In this document: positions 42,121 to 55,838 of the stretch, piece after piece
Numbering within the stretch: position 1 is the first letter of the stretch
Layout: the number at the start of each line of letters is the position of its first letter
Assembly (NCBI RefSeq): GCF_905475345.1
Contig: NC_066605.1
Coordinates: 1,193,501 to 1,257,500, forward strand
Direction of reading: 5' to 3'
Source: Vespula vulgaris
Taxonomy: Eukaryota; Arthropoda; Insecta; Hymenoptera; Vespidae
DNA: 64,000 nucleotides
Made by a program: the position numbers and the translations under genes
The notes under the pieces: model-generated
The model's input: only the letters and a program-made list of their open reading frames with translations
What the model was told of the DNA's origin: nothing
Databases searched by the model: none

Positions 42121-43290
42121 TTGCTGTTATGGCATTCTGTGGAAGTATCTATGTCTTCTGGTGGAGATATATTTCCAGCGTCCTCCGAAAGAGCAGAACG
42201 ATGTCTACTCGTTGAAGTAATCAAAGACGGTCACAGGTCCGATTTTGTTATGTTTGCGCGCAGCGAAGATTCCACGATGATGGATCCTAAAGCAAAAATG
42301 ATATAAGAATGGAAACGAAAAGTAGAAGTTTGTGGAGACCGTAACCCGCCCAACGGTCCACACCCTTGTGCCCCTCCTAAGGGTTCCACTCGAAACGTTA
42401 TATACAACGTTGTAATGTGCTGCCATTGTGACGTTAATATTTAAGATTTAATTCTAAAACAAAACAAACCGGATAGATTATTGATTGATTGAGTAATCCA
42501 ATTATGTATTTACATTAACTATCATTTGCGGAGCGTCCTTGCAGCTAGTACTGCGATGTGAATGGTGGAAATTCGTGACAAGATTGGACCCACTGTGAAA
42601 GTCAGTCCTCTTATATCTCTTCACGAGTGGTAGAGTATCCCCTCTTCGCCATTTTACTCTGAAACATAAGAAATTGTATAAAATATTGAATGAATGAGTG
42701 ATAAATTTATGTAGTTACACTAACCCTTTCTCTTACTTACGGGGCGTGTGCACTGCGAGTACTGCGATGTGTACTCATTGATATTGGTAGCAAGAATGAA
42801 CCATTGTCTGTCAGTTTGTCTCCTTATATCGTATCATGAGTAGTAGAGTATTCCTATTAAGGCATTTAATTCTGAAACAAAAATTGTATAGAATATTGAT
42901 GAATGAGTGATAAAATTATGTGCTTACATTAACTCTTCTCTATTGCTGAGAACGCGTATTCCACGAACTGCCATGTGTACTTGTTGAAATTCAAAGCAAT
43001 TCTGAATTAGTAACTGTCAAAGTCGGTCGTAGGCGGGTGGGAAAGTATCCCCACTTCACCATTTAATTCTAAAATAAAATATTTCGCATAAAATATCGAC
43101 GGAATGAGCGATATAATCACGTAGTTGCGTTAACTGTGTGTTATTACTTGTAAGGAATGCTCCCTGTGCGAACTGCAATTTGCACTTGTCGGCGTACAAA
43201 GCAAAACTGAACTAATAAGTGTTATAGTCAATGACAAGTTTGATTTTGTCGACCTTATGAGTAATCATGGACCGCTAGATTAAAATATAA
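42121..43290 (-). repeat. Diverged ~200-bp units at the edge of the satellite
   Basis: Four decayed relatives of the B unit. The minus-strand acceptor-like motif (TTCTGAAAC or TTCTAAAAC on plus) recurs near 42450, 42659, 42870 and 43066, spaced about 210, 211 and 196 bp. Each is preceded by TATCCCC..TT..CATTTA-like sequence. A decayed composite-repeat segment (GGTCCACACCCTTGTGCCCC) sits at 42354-42400. This looks like the old margin from which the clean array grew, or the region where homogenisation stops. Confidence 0.75.
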
Positions 43291-44290
43291 GTTTAACGGA
43301 GAAGAATTTATTATCATAGTATTCTTTTTATATTTCCCGTGTCATATAATGTTTAGTCGATTTCACTTTTGTTTATGTATTAGTTCATTTAACTACGCGT
43401 ACTTTTATATTGTTTAATCGAATCTAAAATTATCAGAAATATTAATTTTAATGTTTAATTTTAAAGTCTCATGTAGAAAGTAGTAGATTCGATATTCACT
43501 CGTTGGAGTACAAAGGAAGACTTATAATCGATTAAAGATATAGTTATAGATATTCAGTCACGGGTAGTTAAAAATTAAATCTAAAAGAAAATAAATTGAA
43601 ATTATTTAATATTTAATCAAATTTGTTATTGTTTACGTATTAGTTTATTTAATTCCGTGTACTTTTATTTTGTTTAATTAAATTATAAATCGTTAAAAGT
43701 ATTAATTTTGAACTTGTCGCATTTCGGAATAGAGAGCTTGATTAATGAGTTGTGTGATTATATCGTACTTTGTTCCTTTGAATAAATGTGTGAATAGTAC
43801 AATGCAATATTGTCTATCATACTAATTTATTTAATTTATTTACATCTATCTATATATATATTTGAATTTCTGTGCTTAACTTATGAAATATATAGTTGTA
43901 TGGATATGTGAATATACTTGCAATACGTATATATATAGTAATATACGTAGGGAAATATATATATGTACGTATATGCGTTTATATAAATGTGTATGTGTGT
44001 ATATAAAGATATATATATATATATATCTTTTGTTAATGATAGACATTTTTTGATAGAAAATTTTTATCATTTCTAAAAGGAAAAATGATAAGATCCGGTT
44101 GTTTGATGGCGCATGCGTGTGATGCCGCATACGCAGGCGCACATATACATGCAAGCACGACACCTATATAACATTTAGTGTCTACACGAACGTCACATGA
44201 GAGTGTGAGGTTTGATTTATTGATTGTATGCTTTTCGAAATATTTGTAGTAACATATTACAGAACAGAACTGTGTTAACGTCATTTTATT
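43291..44290. other. AT-rich intergenic DNA
   Basis: No gene is supported. It contains short AT and GTATAT microsatellite-like runs (about 43850-44030). A partial internal similarity between 43370-43440 and 43620-43700 (TGTTTA.GTATTAGTT.ATTTAA) suggests one more very old ~250-bp duplication. Confidence 0.6.
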
Positions 44291-45018
44291 ATTTTACAGG
44301 TTGCAACATGGATAAAGATCACATTCTTTGTTTTTAATTTCCTTGTTTTACTCATCCTTTCACCTTGCACTTTGGAATCTTTCTTTTTTCCCCACTCGAA
44401 AGAATATCTGTATAAAAGTGTAGAAGCATGTGTATTTTTGAAGGTAATTGAAAATAATATAAGACTACATTTTCTATATAAATCATAAATTTTATCTCAT
44501 TAAGAGGTTATATTTTTATTTATTTAGTTTTTGTTTTTTCTTTTTGGTTATATTTCTTACGCAAAGAACATGAAAAAATGTAATAAGATCGATCCTTCCA
44601 AAGAGATCTTTAGAAAACATCTTCTGCACGAACCTTGATGTAAATGTCAACGAATATCGTAGCAAGATATGCTGAGAAGAAAAAGAAGAATCATATACAT
44701 GCCCGGATGGTTGGAGGGGCGTCAGACATCGATAAGAGAAATCGAATCAAGCTTGCTACGTGGAATTGTGAAAGTAAAGGTGTATCGTTCCTTTCGAGTC
44801 AGGTTAGGTCTAATGGACAAGTTCTGTGCATACCTGTTGCTCTCACTATTCTACGTTCGTTTCATTCCGGTTCTTTTATTCGTTTTATCGACACTCTCCG
44901 CTTGCGTTTCTCTATCAGCGAGTTGATAAAAAAAATTAACGCGATAATACCTACGTGATAACGGGATTCCGTTTTACAGAAGTCATTCCTTAGTGTCAAA
45001 TACAGAGTTTTGACCATC
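44291..45018 (+). other. 5' flank and probable untranslated leader of the UAP1 gene
   Basis: The interval is less AT-rich and contains more CpG than the surrounding DNA, especially 44690-45000. An acceptor-like tract (CCGTTTTACAG, about 44970-44981) lies about 40 bases before the start codon and could end a leader intron. A 104-codon open frame at 44644-44958 has no recognisable family. I cannot place a transcription start. Confidence 0.4.
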
Positions 45019-46580
45019 ATGGAGAATTTGAAAAGAAAATTGGAGGACTACGGTCAGGAACATCTGTTACAATATTGGGATCAGTTATCGCAAGAGGAGA
45101 GGGACGTATTGGAGAAAGAAATTTTAGAATTAGACTTAGTCGAATTGACGTCTTATTATGATAGAGCAACGTCCTCCTTATCTACTGTTAAAAATAAATT
45201 AGACGATAAAATACAACCCATACCGGAAAATAATATTGTTTCTGGAGAAGCATGTACTAAAGAAGAATTAAAGATGTATAATTCATTGGGATTGCAAGAA
45301 GTAGCGGATGGACGTGTTGCTGTTTTATTATTAGCTGGTGGACAAGGTACTCGTTTAGGCGTTACATACCCTAAAGGTATGTATGAAGTTGGATTACCGT
45401 CCCACAAAACTCTATTTCAATTACAAGCTGAGAGGATACGTAGATTGGAAACCTTAGCAGAGAAATATTGGGGAAAGAAGGGTGAGATAATATGGTATGT
45501 AGTATTTTATATAATTGTTTATTTATTACATGAAATGAATCAAATAATATATTATAAAAGCATTGTTACATCAGGTATATAATGACTAGCGAAGCTACAC
45601 ACGATTCCACAATCATTTTTCTTCGAGAAAATGATTATTTTGGTCTAAAAGAGAAAAATGTAATGGCCTTTAAGCAAGGTATGCTACCTTGCTTCACTCT
45701 AAATGGAAAAATTATCTTAGATGAGAAACATAAGATATCAAGAGCACCAGATGGAAATGGTGGATTGTACAAAGCATTGAAAGTCCAAGGAGTATTAGAC
45801 GACATGGTACAACGCGGTATTCGTAGTATTCATGTACATTCCGTAGATAATATCTTAGTAAAGGTAGCGGATCCTATATTTTTGGGATATTGTTTATCCG
45901 TATCAACGGATTGTGGTGTTAAAGTAATTGAAAAATCTTCACCGTCCGAGCCAGTAGGAGTGGTTTGTAAGGTAATAACAAGACGAATTCGTAAAATGTT
46001 ATTTATTTCTTCTACTACCATTCGTATCTTCTTGCTTTAGGTGGACGATCATTATCAAGTCGTCGAATATAGTGAAATTTCAAAAGAAACGGCGGAACTT
46101 CGACAAGACGATGGTCGACTTATGTTCAATGCTGCGAACATATGTAATCATTATTTTACTGTAGATTTTTTGTTGGCACTTGGAAATAAGTATGAGGCGT
46201 CGATGGAATTACACGCAGCGAAGAAGAAGATTCCTTACATCGATGATAATGGAAAGAAATGCACTCCAACCAGTCCGAATGGTATTAAAATTGAAAAATT
46301 TGTATTTGATGTGTTCAAATTCGCAAAGAATTTCGCTGCCTGGCAAGGCATTCGCGAAGAAGAATTTAGTCCTCTTAAGAATTCGGATTCTGCCAAGCAA
46401 GATTGTCCCTCTACTGCACGTCGTGATTTACTTTGGCTTCATAAGAAGTGGTTGTTAAATGCGGGTGCGCAAAAAATTAATGGAGATGTTGAAGTATCAC
46501 CTTTACGTTCATACGCGGGTGAGAATTTAACTAATATCGCGCAAGACCAATCGTTCGAAGGACCTAGTGTTATCGAATAA
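45019..46580 (+). CDS. mmy: UDP-N-acetylglucosamine pyrophosphorylase, three exons
   Basis: Cytosolic enzyme that makes UDP-GlcNAc from UTP and GlcNAc-1-phosphate, the last step of the hexosamine pathway. The product feeds chitin synthesis, N-glycosylation, GPI anchors and O-GlcNAc. Exons by reading frame and splice sites are 45019-45494, 45575-45971 and 46041-46580. Introns are 80 bp (GTATGT...TCAG) and 69 bp (GTAATA...TTTAG). Together they encode 470 residues, close to the usual family length. Family marks are the nucleotide-binding loop LAGGQGTRLG at residues 105-114 with PKG shortly after, APDGNGGLY at 216-224, VDNILVKVADP at 249-259, FNAANI at 320-325, EKFVFDVF from 376 and FSPLKN from 400. 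ATG at 45019 gives an N-terminus (MENLKRKLEDYGQEHL) typical of animal UAP1. No damage is seen. Drosophila calls this gene mummy. Confidence 0.95.
45495..45574 (+). other. Intron 1 of the UAP1 gene
   Basis: 80 bp, begins GTATGT and ends ACATCAG. It splits a tryptophan codon (TG|G) and restores the conserved WYIMTS sequence across the junction. Confidence 0.93.
45972..46040 (+). other. Intron 2 of the UAP1 gene
   Basis: 69 bp, begins GTAATA and ends TGCTTTAG. It lies between codons, joining GVVCK to VDDHYQVVEYSE, which matches the family. Confidence 0.93.
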
Positions 46581-46733
46581 TATCTATGAAACTTAATAGA
46601 TCGCATTAAGGAAGATTTTTAAATTGATATTTTATTACTATCCAAGGGATATAAAACATTTGTATTTCTTCAGTATTGTTAGAGAAGAATGGAAATATTC
46701 CTATTCCGTTTTCATTAAATCATTCGTATGATA

Positions 46734-46997
46734 CAATGTTGGACAATATTGAATTAAATTAACAATTAACATTTACAATTGCAGTTCTTGTTTCTATGGA
46801 ACAATTAGTCAATGCGTTGTGAGTCAATACAATAGCTTTTTAATGATTCATGATGTGTCTACGAAATAATTTATCAATACTCAATCATTGACGTATAATT
46901 TCGTAGATAGACCACAAATCATTGACAAACTATTCCACAGAAATGTGTACGTTAATTGTTATTAATCGTTAATCGATTAAAATAGTGTTCAACATTG
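46734..46997. mobile_element. Hairpin MITE-like element in the UAP1 3' flank
   Basis: The two ends are imperfect inverted repeats: CAATGTTGGACAATATT at the left against the reverse complement CAATGTTGAACACTATT at the right. Similarity continues inward (AATTAACAATTAAC on the left; CGATTAACGATTAATAACAA on the right strand), with a further inverted pair TTAGTCAATG / CATTGACAAA and TGTGTCTACGAAAT / ATTTCGTAGATAGACCACA around the centre. The whole ~264 bp can fold back on itself. It has no coding capacity. I could not identify an unambiguous target-site duplication, so the element class is open. Confidence 0.6.
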
Positions 46998-47288
46998 CTG
47001 TATTCAATATGAGATATAAAAAGAAAATTTTTTATCGGTGTGCGATTTTTGATAACGAATGTATATATTGCGATCTAGTCGATTATCGAGCAAGATACCA
47101 ATATTATACAATATCAATGGTATGTAACATCTGTTTATTAAATATATCTTTCTAATGAATGCAATATGATCGTTTAAAGAGATACGATATAGTATAATTT
47201 GCCACATCGTGTTTGTTAATATTAATAATAATTGTTAATATTAATAATTCTTTTTGTATTTTTGTTTTTACCAATATCGACGTTATAA
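46998..47288. other. AT-rich 3' flank
   Basis: Nothing gene-like is seen. Short open frames here are AT-rich and lack recognisable features. Confidence 0.6.
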
Positions 47289-47419
47289 TGGTCACTATAT
47301 TATCGATTTTACGATCATTACTGCATTATCAATATTACGATGATTACTGTATTATCGATAATACGATGGTTACTGTGTTATCAACGCTACGATGGTCATT
47401 ATATTATCGATTTTATCGA
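47289..47419. repeat. 26-bp minisatellite, five copies
   Basis: Units begin TGGTCACTATATTATCGATT and related forms, starting at 47289, 47315, 47341, 47367 and 47393. The last has one extra base. All share TTA(C/T)T then ATTATC(G/A)A. Confidence 0.85.
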
Positions 47420-47717
47420 TAAACTAAATTACTTCTTTCAAATGATAAAAGATTGAAATATTAAATGCCAATAATAGATTGGTGGTAGTTTTAAACTTTT
47501 TATTTCTTTTATTTTAATTCGTCTACAAGAATTATTTATGAAATAGCAATATATAAGATGTTAATATTTCGGTAACGCATATTTATCGTTCCACATGTTT
47601 GACGAAGAAACGAAATGATAACGAATATGAATGAACAGATTTATGAAAATCCGTTATACTAAAAAATTTTACAACTTTGATAATATTAAAATAAAATTAA
47701 AATGTGATCTATCGTGT

Positions 47718-47719
<2 letters not shown>

Positions 47720-47765
<46 letters not shown>
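47720..47765. repeat. (TA)n microsatellite
   Basis: Pure TA run of about 40 bases. Confidence 0.95.
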
Positions 47766-49181
47766 AATACATTCGCGGTATTAATCATAAGTCTACATAA
47801 ATATATACAGATACAATTTATTATAACATTCTGTATATTTTTATCCTTACAATCCATGTATATGCATAATACGCTAATTTCTGATTGTATGCCCGTGACT
47901 ATTAAGTAGACTAATGTAAATTTTTTTTCTTTCTTTTTATCTTCTTTTTTTCTTTTTTTTTCTTCTTTTTCTTTTACTCATCGTGTATACATATAGTGCC
48001 TTACATATTAATTATGTATACGGGGAGTAAAATAGGAACTGTGGTCGCCTGATGTACTTAAAACTTATTTACTTATTTACTTATTTACTTATTTTTCAGT
48101 AACATGACTACTACGAGCAATATTAAACGTTATCGGATGAAATAAAAAAAGAAGGATCTCGAGTCTGTTTCAGGCACGATCTTCCCAAAATAAATTGAAG
48201 ATTAAATTTAGAAAGAATAATATATCGACAAGAGAGAAAGAATATCTAGAAGAACATATTCCTTTAATAAATGAAGATTTTTCTCTCTGTCTATATAACC
48301 CATATATAAAAATGGCTGTTTTGGACGAAGTTAATGGGTTTTCTTTTTCTTTTTTTGTTTTTTTTTTCTTTATTTTTTTTTCTCTTTCGTACAAACAGGC
48401 CGCAAAAAGGCACCGAGCAACGCGATTTTTTTTCCACGAGCTCCTAAATCTCAAAATCATGAATTATACTTGGACAGAATAAATTGACAAGAGCAGAGAA
48501 GAAGAAGAAGAAGAAGAAGAAACAAGAAAATTTAGATGAAGAAGAAGAAGAAGAAAAGAAAAAGAAAAAAAACTAGAATGAAAGATTTTACAAAAATCTA
48601 AAAATCGAACGAGTTATTTCGTTAGACACTTCGTGGATCATTGAATTACTTGGTAGATATACACATACACACGCCAATGAAACTCTTATGAATCTCGTAT
48701 CATATTCAATAAGGTATGTTAATGAAACGTTTCACGTTAATTTCATTAATCGATATATTTATTATTATATTATTTATCATCTAAGTAATCTTCGAATTTT
48801 TTATTTCCCCTTTTCTCTTTTCTTTTTCGTGTTTTTTTTTCCGTTTTCTCTTTTCCTTTTCTTTTTTTTTTTCTTTTTAAATCGAAATAGAGATTTAGAG
48901 AAAAAAAATTACTCCTTTCGTTGGCGATGCTCTATTATTCCTTTTCTTGTGTCACGTCTAGCTGTTCAGGATGATTCGTTTTCCCTCTCTCTCTCCCTCT
49001 TTCTCTCTTTCTCATCCTTTCTCTCTCTTTCTGTTCCTTTTGGTCTCTCTTTCCAGCAAGGAAATACTCGCGTTCTACGTGAAATACGTCGACGTCGAAT
49101 CGATGGAAACGTCGCGCGCATCCGTATTAAAGCTGAGCTTTTCTCTCGTCCACAGAGTCGACCGATTCTGTCCTTTTTCCA

Positions 49182-49184
<3 letters not shown>

Positions 49185-49214
<30 letters not shown>

Positions 49215-49242
49215 TTATTTCTATTTTTTTAGATTTTCTCTC

Positions 49243-49322
<80 letters not shown>
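49185..49322. repeat. (CT)n - (CTGT)n - (TC)n compound microsatellite
   Basis: CT run from about 49189 to 49214, CTGT steps at about 49244-49284, then TC to 49320. Confidence 0.95.
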
Positions 49323-49323
<1 letters not shown>

Positions 49324-49616
49324 GTTTCTCTCACTTTCTTTCATTCTATCTCTCTTTATCACTATTTACATATCTATCTATTTTGTGCAATGCAATTTTC
49401 TTTTTTTGCTAACGAAATATTTTCAACATTTTCCAAACTCTTCTACAAAATCCTTTTCATTTGAGATCAGCGGCAGCTTTTTTAATTTAAAAAAACAATC
49501 TTTCCTTTTTTTTCTTTTTTCTTTGTTTTTTCCTTTTACCAAAACCCAGAGATGCTTTGTGAAATTTTGACGGACGAATAATAAAAGGCGAATGTTAAGC
49601 CATTTGTTCATCGCTA

Positions 49617-49724
49617 ATTATTATTGTTATTATTATTATTATAATTATTATTATCATCATCATTACTATTATTATTACTATTATTATTACCATTATTATT
49701 ATAATTATTATTATTGTTCTTGTT
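49617..49724. repeat. (TTA)n imperfect microsatellite
   Basis: TTA/ATT steps with interspersed ATC and ATAA interruptions. Confidence 0.9.
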
Positions 49725-51327
49725 GTTGCTCTCTGGAGAACAAATGGAGAATAAATGATATACTCTTTTCTTTTATTTTTTTCTTATACGTTTCCTTATT
49801 CGTTTCTGTTCCTTCTTTTTATTATGTTTTTCCTTGTTTTCTTAATTTTTATATTAGGAAAATGAGCACGAGAGATTTGAAATATGTTGGACGAAAAGTC
49901 TTTCTCTTTTTATTATTTATTAATTAATTTATTTTTATTTTTATTCGAATGGGACGATTGCGATTACTCCTTAAATGTTAACATTTGATTTCATCTGACG
50001 TTTCTCTCACTCTCTCTATTTCTCTCTTTCTCTCTCGCTCTCTCTGTACACGAACACACGTTCGATATAGCTAATCTAAAGGATTTATAAACTCGTTTGC
50101 GCTCGCGTAGTGCTTGCTAATTATTAATTAGTTTGAAGCCACGCGACTACTTGGATGACCTTTTGACACGTTACAAACGAGACCGGTGATAAAAAATTGA
50201 TAACAAACGACGTTATATCTTTTCACTCTCTCTTTCTCTTTTTTTCTTTTTTTTATCTCCCTTTGAATTTTTTCTTCAAGAGAGTAAGATCATTCAAATC
50301 GTTTGGCTTGATCATCGATCGTTATCCTTATATCTCGTTTCCTTTTTTTTTATCCTTTTTAATCTTATTCTTTTTTTTGTTTCGTTTTTCTTTTTTCTTT
50401 TTTAAACTCAAAGGCTCACGTTCGAACCTGCTTAATCCTAATTACCATAAATATTTTGTACTTTGATCGAAATATTCGTCTGGTATTGTTTTTCTCTTTT
50501 CTCGCGCGAAACAATTGGACGCACGGCGTTAATTAAAAAAAAGAAAAAAAGATGAACAAATAAAAAATCGTGTATTCATAAGTCAAACAATATAAAAAAT
50601 AAAAAAAGGAAATTCGCATTTAATTGAAAAGAAAGAACGAGATATACTGTATATACTTACGTGCAAAATTGAAAGTTCAAAGAAAAAAGAAAGAAAAAGA
50701 AAAAATTAATAAATAAAGCAGGAAAACAAAATGAACTCTTTCGAGAACTCAATTAGGATCATCATTATCATCATCATCATCTTTTTATCTCCTTTTAAAC
50801 ACATTTATTTGTATTGGCAAGTTGGATGGCTTACATGCTAAAAGTAGAAGGTAATAAACAAAAAAAGGAAGAAAATTAAAATAAAAAAAGAAATAAACCA
50901 AAAGTAAAAAAATAAAATAATGTCAAATAAAATAAAATAAAATAAAATAAAATACAGAGACCACATGAGTGAGTAAAAGGATGGAAAAACAAACTTACAA
51001 AATAATATAAGCGAAAAGAACAAATAAAGACATGTTAGGAGCATCGAGGAACCGTGGATCGTTGAAAGTATAATAGTGTATGTATATAATCATAGATAAA
51101 TAGATTACATATAATATTTACAAGAAAATAAATGATAGAAGCGCGCGAAGGAAAAATCAATGTATATTTGTTGACTGATTAAGTAAGGAGGCACGATATA
51201 TTCGCTCGCGTACACAATTCAATTTTTCTGATACAGCTCTTTGTTAATTAAGAAAACAAATACAAAATTGAAATACAAAAAGAAAAGAAAAAATACTTCA
51301 TATTAAAAATTTCTCGCTTTCTCTTTG

Positions 51328-51370
<43 letters not shown>

Positions 51371-51405
51371 TTTTCTCTCTTGTTATTTATAAGAAAAGCG
51401 TAATA

Positions 51406-51450
<45 letters not shown>
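51328..51450. repeat. (CT)n followed by (TA)n
   Basis: CT-rich run at about 51328-51382, then TA run at about 51402-51450. Confidence 0.9.
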
Positions 51451-51454
<4 letters not shown>

Positions 51455-51577
51455 CATATTTAAATGAGCTTTATGTATATTAAAACGAAACAGGCATATG
51501 GTATTTCGAAACTTACAGAGATCCACGATCTATGAAAAAAAATTATATAATCAAATTAACCGTAAATAATGATAATG

Positions 51578-51586
51578 GTAATAATA

Positions 51587-51648
<62 letters not shown>

Positions 51649-51674
51649 GTAATAATAGTAATAATAATAATAAC
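51578..51674. repeat. (AAT)n microsatellite
   Basis: About 30 AAT steps with two AGT interruptions. Confidence 0.95.
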
Positions 51675-53449
51675 GCTAATATTAAATGACGGTAATAAAA
51701 ACGTAACGTAACAATGTTCCGAAGCACCTTAATGATAGGATAATTAACGGTATATAGCATTGAAGCAAGAATAGCGATTATTCGATGAGAAAGCGATTTT
51801 TCGAATGATTCGAAAGAACGAATTATTCGATATCTTCGATCGCGAGATTTTGTCGTTCTTCTATTATCTCATTACACAGTCGATATGTAAACTGTATGTC
51901 GGAAGTTTGAGAAATTATAAAAATCGGCGGTCATTACACATAATCAACCATTTAATTATAATATTGTTTTTGGATAAATTTCCAACTTTCTAATCTCAAA
52001 TGTTGCTTGCCATGTTCATAACGAATAATAAATATTTTTTGAGATTAGGTATCATAGATATTTTCTTTTTTCGACTTATTTTTTTTTTCCTTTTTTTCTT
52101 TTTTTCTTTTTTAAAGAACACTTCAAAATTTCGTTTAACAAACGTTAACTTTTCCTCAAAGTTTTTCATTCTTGCATAGATATAAATTCAATTTTTATTT
52201 ATTTATTTATTCATTTATTTATATTAAACACCGTACGTCAAAATTGCACGCTCTATTTTTCTGTTTACTGTTTTCTTTTTTTATTCTTATTCATTTATTT
52301 ATTTCTTTTTTATTTTTTTTTGCTTTGCCTTTCTTATTTGCTTCAGTTTCCCTTTTCTCAGATCCGACACGCGTTTACAGAATAAGTTAGGAATTATGAT
52401 TCTATCACTAGAAAGACTATAATGGTTATGGCGCGTCCCTGATTATGTTCTCTGTAAAATATCACGTGGATAGGTATATTTAAAATTGTTATCTCTCTAT
52501 CTTTCTTTCTCTCTCTCTCTCTCTTTCTCTCTATTTCTTTCTTACATATTCATTCGACAATCATTCATCATTTTTATCCCTCATTTTGTCAAACTAATAC
52601 ATAAGTATGTATACATTAGTTCGATTATTCTGATAATCAATAATATATAATATATATTTCCATTTATATATATATGTGTGTGTGTGTATATAATATTTAT
52701 ACGTATATATTTATATGAAATCTGATTCAAATTCTCGTGTGGTTTATTTTCACATATATTTCATTTCAATTTGCAACCCTTTCATTCCAAACCCCTTTCC
52801 GTGCTTTTTCTTCCCTTTTCACGCTACTCTCTCTCTCTCTCTCTCTCTCTGTCATACTTATAAGCACAGACATATTCACTCAAACATTCATACATACTTT
52901 CTCTTTTATTTTTCTCTCTTCCATGCTCATGGTAAAATCACTAACCGGTGTTTTCGACGAGTTAACTCGTTAAAAACAAACTCGTGCATAAGTACAACAT
53001 ATTGCATTGCGATTTTGGAATTTCTGCACTGTCACGATCACGGAACAGCCGAATACATATAGTGCTATATATATCATTTGTTTATTTGTATTTTATATTG
53101 GCAGTGTACAATCTGCTATGTTAAACTTTATTTCAAATGATTTTGTTTTCTTTCTTTCTTTCTTCTTTTTTCTCTTTTTTCTCTTTTCTTTAAATGAAAT
53201 GAAAATTTCAGAAACAACGGACTGGCAGGTTTATTTTTAATTATTATTTTAAAGAAAAAGAAAAAAAAGGAAAAAACCGATTAAACGTGTCCAAACATGT
53301 ATTCATTAGTATAATTTTTAATTATTTTAATTATTCGTTTTTATTTTAATCGACTGTTTCGTGCAAGGAAGCAAACCCTTAAACCTAAAATCCGTGGAAG
53401 CTATACTTTTTTTCTTATCTCGCGCGTGACTATGTGTAAATATCGTGTG

Positions 53450-53451
<2 letters not shown>

Positions 53452-53491
<40 letters not shown>

Positions 53492-53520
53492 TATAATGTG
53501 TGTATATATATATATGTATA
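53452..53520. repeat. (TA)n/(TG)n microsatellite
   Basis: TATATA run with short TGTG and ACAT interruptions. Confidence 0.85.
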
Positions 53521-54039
53521 TTGTTTATTGTATATTTGTTATACGACTTCACGTTTGAAATATGTAATTTAATTAATTGATAGAATCAAGTTATATGTTA
53601 ATATGTATATTATTATATGAGCGTGTAAGTATAGCGCGAGAAGAAGACTTGATATTTTTATTATCCATTAATTTTTTCTTTCTTTCTTGCTGTCTCTCTT
53701 TTTTGTCTATCATCTTTCTCTCTTTTTTTGTTTTGTTTTGTTTTTTTTTCTGTAATATAACATGGAGGTAGCACTGGCGATTTCAATACATTTAACTTTT
53801 CGGTTTCTTTCTTTCTGGCTGTTTCCCATTCTTTCTCTCTCTTTCTCTTTGCATTTTTTCTCTCATTTTTCTTTCTTATTTTTCTCTCAAATCACTTTTA
53901 CACATATCGGTTGTTGTAAAGAAGATCCCTTTTTTGTTTTTTCTTTTTTGTAACAAACAAGAAACAACGCAAAACAAAAATTAAACAAAACAGAGAGTAA
54001 TGGACTCAGTCGTCCAATTAACACAAGACTTATACATAT

Positions 54040-54068
54040 GTAGTAGTATTAGTAGTAGCGGTAGTTGC

Positions 54069-54124
<56 letters not shown>

Positions 54125-54233
54125 AGTAGTAGTAGTAGTAGTAGTAGTAGCAGTAGTAGTAGTAATAGTAGTAGTAGCAGTAGTAGTAGTAGTAGAGTAG
54201 TAGTAGTAGTAGTTGTAGTTGTAGTAGTAGTAA
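54040..54233. repeat. (AGT)n microsatellite, about 190 bp
   Basis: One of the longest trinucleotide tracts in the window. Single-base losses and AGC/AAT interruptions change phase several times. Confidence 0.95.
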
Positions 54234-54762
54234 TTTCTCTAAGTAATAGTATCACGGCCTGGCTGCTTCTGATTTCCTGAGTTTGTTATTACATTTATGT
54301 ATATAATGCATTCATTATTATATCGTGTCGGTTTTATTAAGTACCTGAGACGTTGAACAACGTTCCCATTTTTTCATGACCTTGAGTGCAACGTTATCAT
54401 CGTATCCTTACGTTCATATCCCTACACGATAATATCGTGTTCGCATGTATAGTTATCCAGATAAGTAAACGAGTTCTTTTAACGCTTGGCAGAATGATAA
54501 TGATTAAAAAATGAAAAAAAAAAGAAGAAACGAAACGACAAGAAAAGAACAGAAATGTAAAAGAAAAGAAAAAGATATTAATGACCAATTTTCGATCAAT
54601 CCTTTCGATAACACGAAGGATAACGATCGATAACGAGGATTCTCATCGTTCGTTGTCGATTTTCTTTTTCTTTTTATCTTTAACGAAGTCTGTCCTGAGA
54701 TTTCGGTCGAGTCAGCGAGTCGACACCCTCGAATACATTTGCATTATCTTCAAGGATGAAAA

Positions 54763-54763
<1 letters not shown>

Positions 54764-54832
<69 letters not shown>

Positions 54833-54871
54833 GAGAGAGTGTGAGAGAGAGAGAGAGAGACAGAGAGAGAT
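54764..54871. repeat. (GA)n microsatellite
   Basis: AG run of about 65 bases, followed by interrupted GA to about 54871. Confidence 0.95.
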
Positions 54872-55774
54872 TCTGAATTCGTGAAAGGAAGAAAGAACGA
54901 TCATTTTATGTATGTATGTATATATATATATATCTCACTCTCTCTTTCTCTCTTTCTCTTTTTCGTTGGATATTTCGTAAAAGGCTTAAAGCGCCTTTAC
55001 GACGTCGTTAATCCGCGTTTATAATACCGTAAAAGCCACGTAGACGTGGAATGCGTTCACGCGATTCGACCCTTTACGATCTTGTCCCTCCCCCTTTTTC
55101 ATCCCCTTCTTCTTCTCCTCCTTATCATCTTTCTCTTTCTTTTTTACTCTCTCATCAACGCGTTCTTTGCCGTTAGTCGTTGACGTTATTACACGAGCCC
55201 TCTCTCGATCTTTGCCATGCGTTAACTCGTTTTACTCTCGAGATCCTTCTATTTTTTTGCTTTTTTTTTTAAATTTTTTTGTTTAATTTAATTCAATTTC
55301 ATTTCATTTCACTTTAGTTCATTTTATTTCATTTATTTATTTCTTATCTCTTTCTCTTTCTTCCTTTTTCTTTAAGAAGCAACCGCAAATAAATATTATA
55401 ATATTTTGACGTGTTTTATTACATATATATAAAAAAATGGAAGGATCTTTTTTTTGTTATTGGTTGTTTTCATTTCTTGTTTTCTTTCACAAAAAGAAAT
55501 TTTCTTTGAACGAAGGCCACGAATATTGGGAACGATATTAAATTCAGCTACAAACACGATCGTCTATTATAAACTATTGCAATACTGTAATTGGTGACGT
55601 TTTAATCGAAATGACTATTGCAAACTATGTTCACAAACGGAAATTGGGGGTGACGGTGTTACGTGTTTCTTTTCTTTCTCTTTTTTTCTTTTACTCATTC
55701 TTTTTTTCTTTGCCTTCTTTTTCTATAGAAGGGAAGGATACACATCGGTGTAAAAATATATATGTATGTACATG

Positions 55775-55838
55775 TATGTATATATATATATATATATATC
55801 TATACATATATATATATATATATATAGATATATATATT
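55775..55838. repeat. (TA)n microsatellite
   Basis: TA run with ATC and ACAT interruptions. Confidence 0.85.
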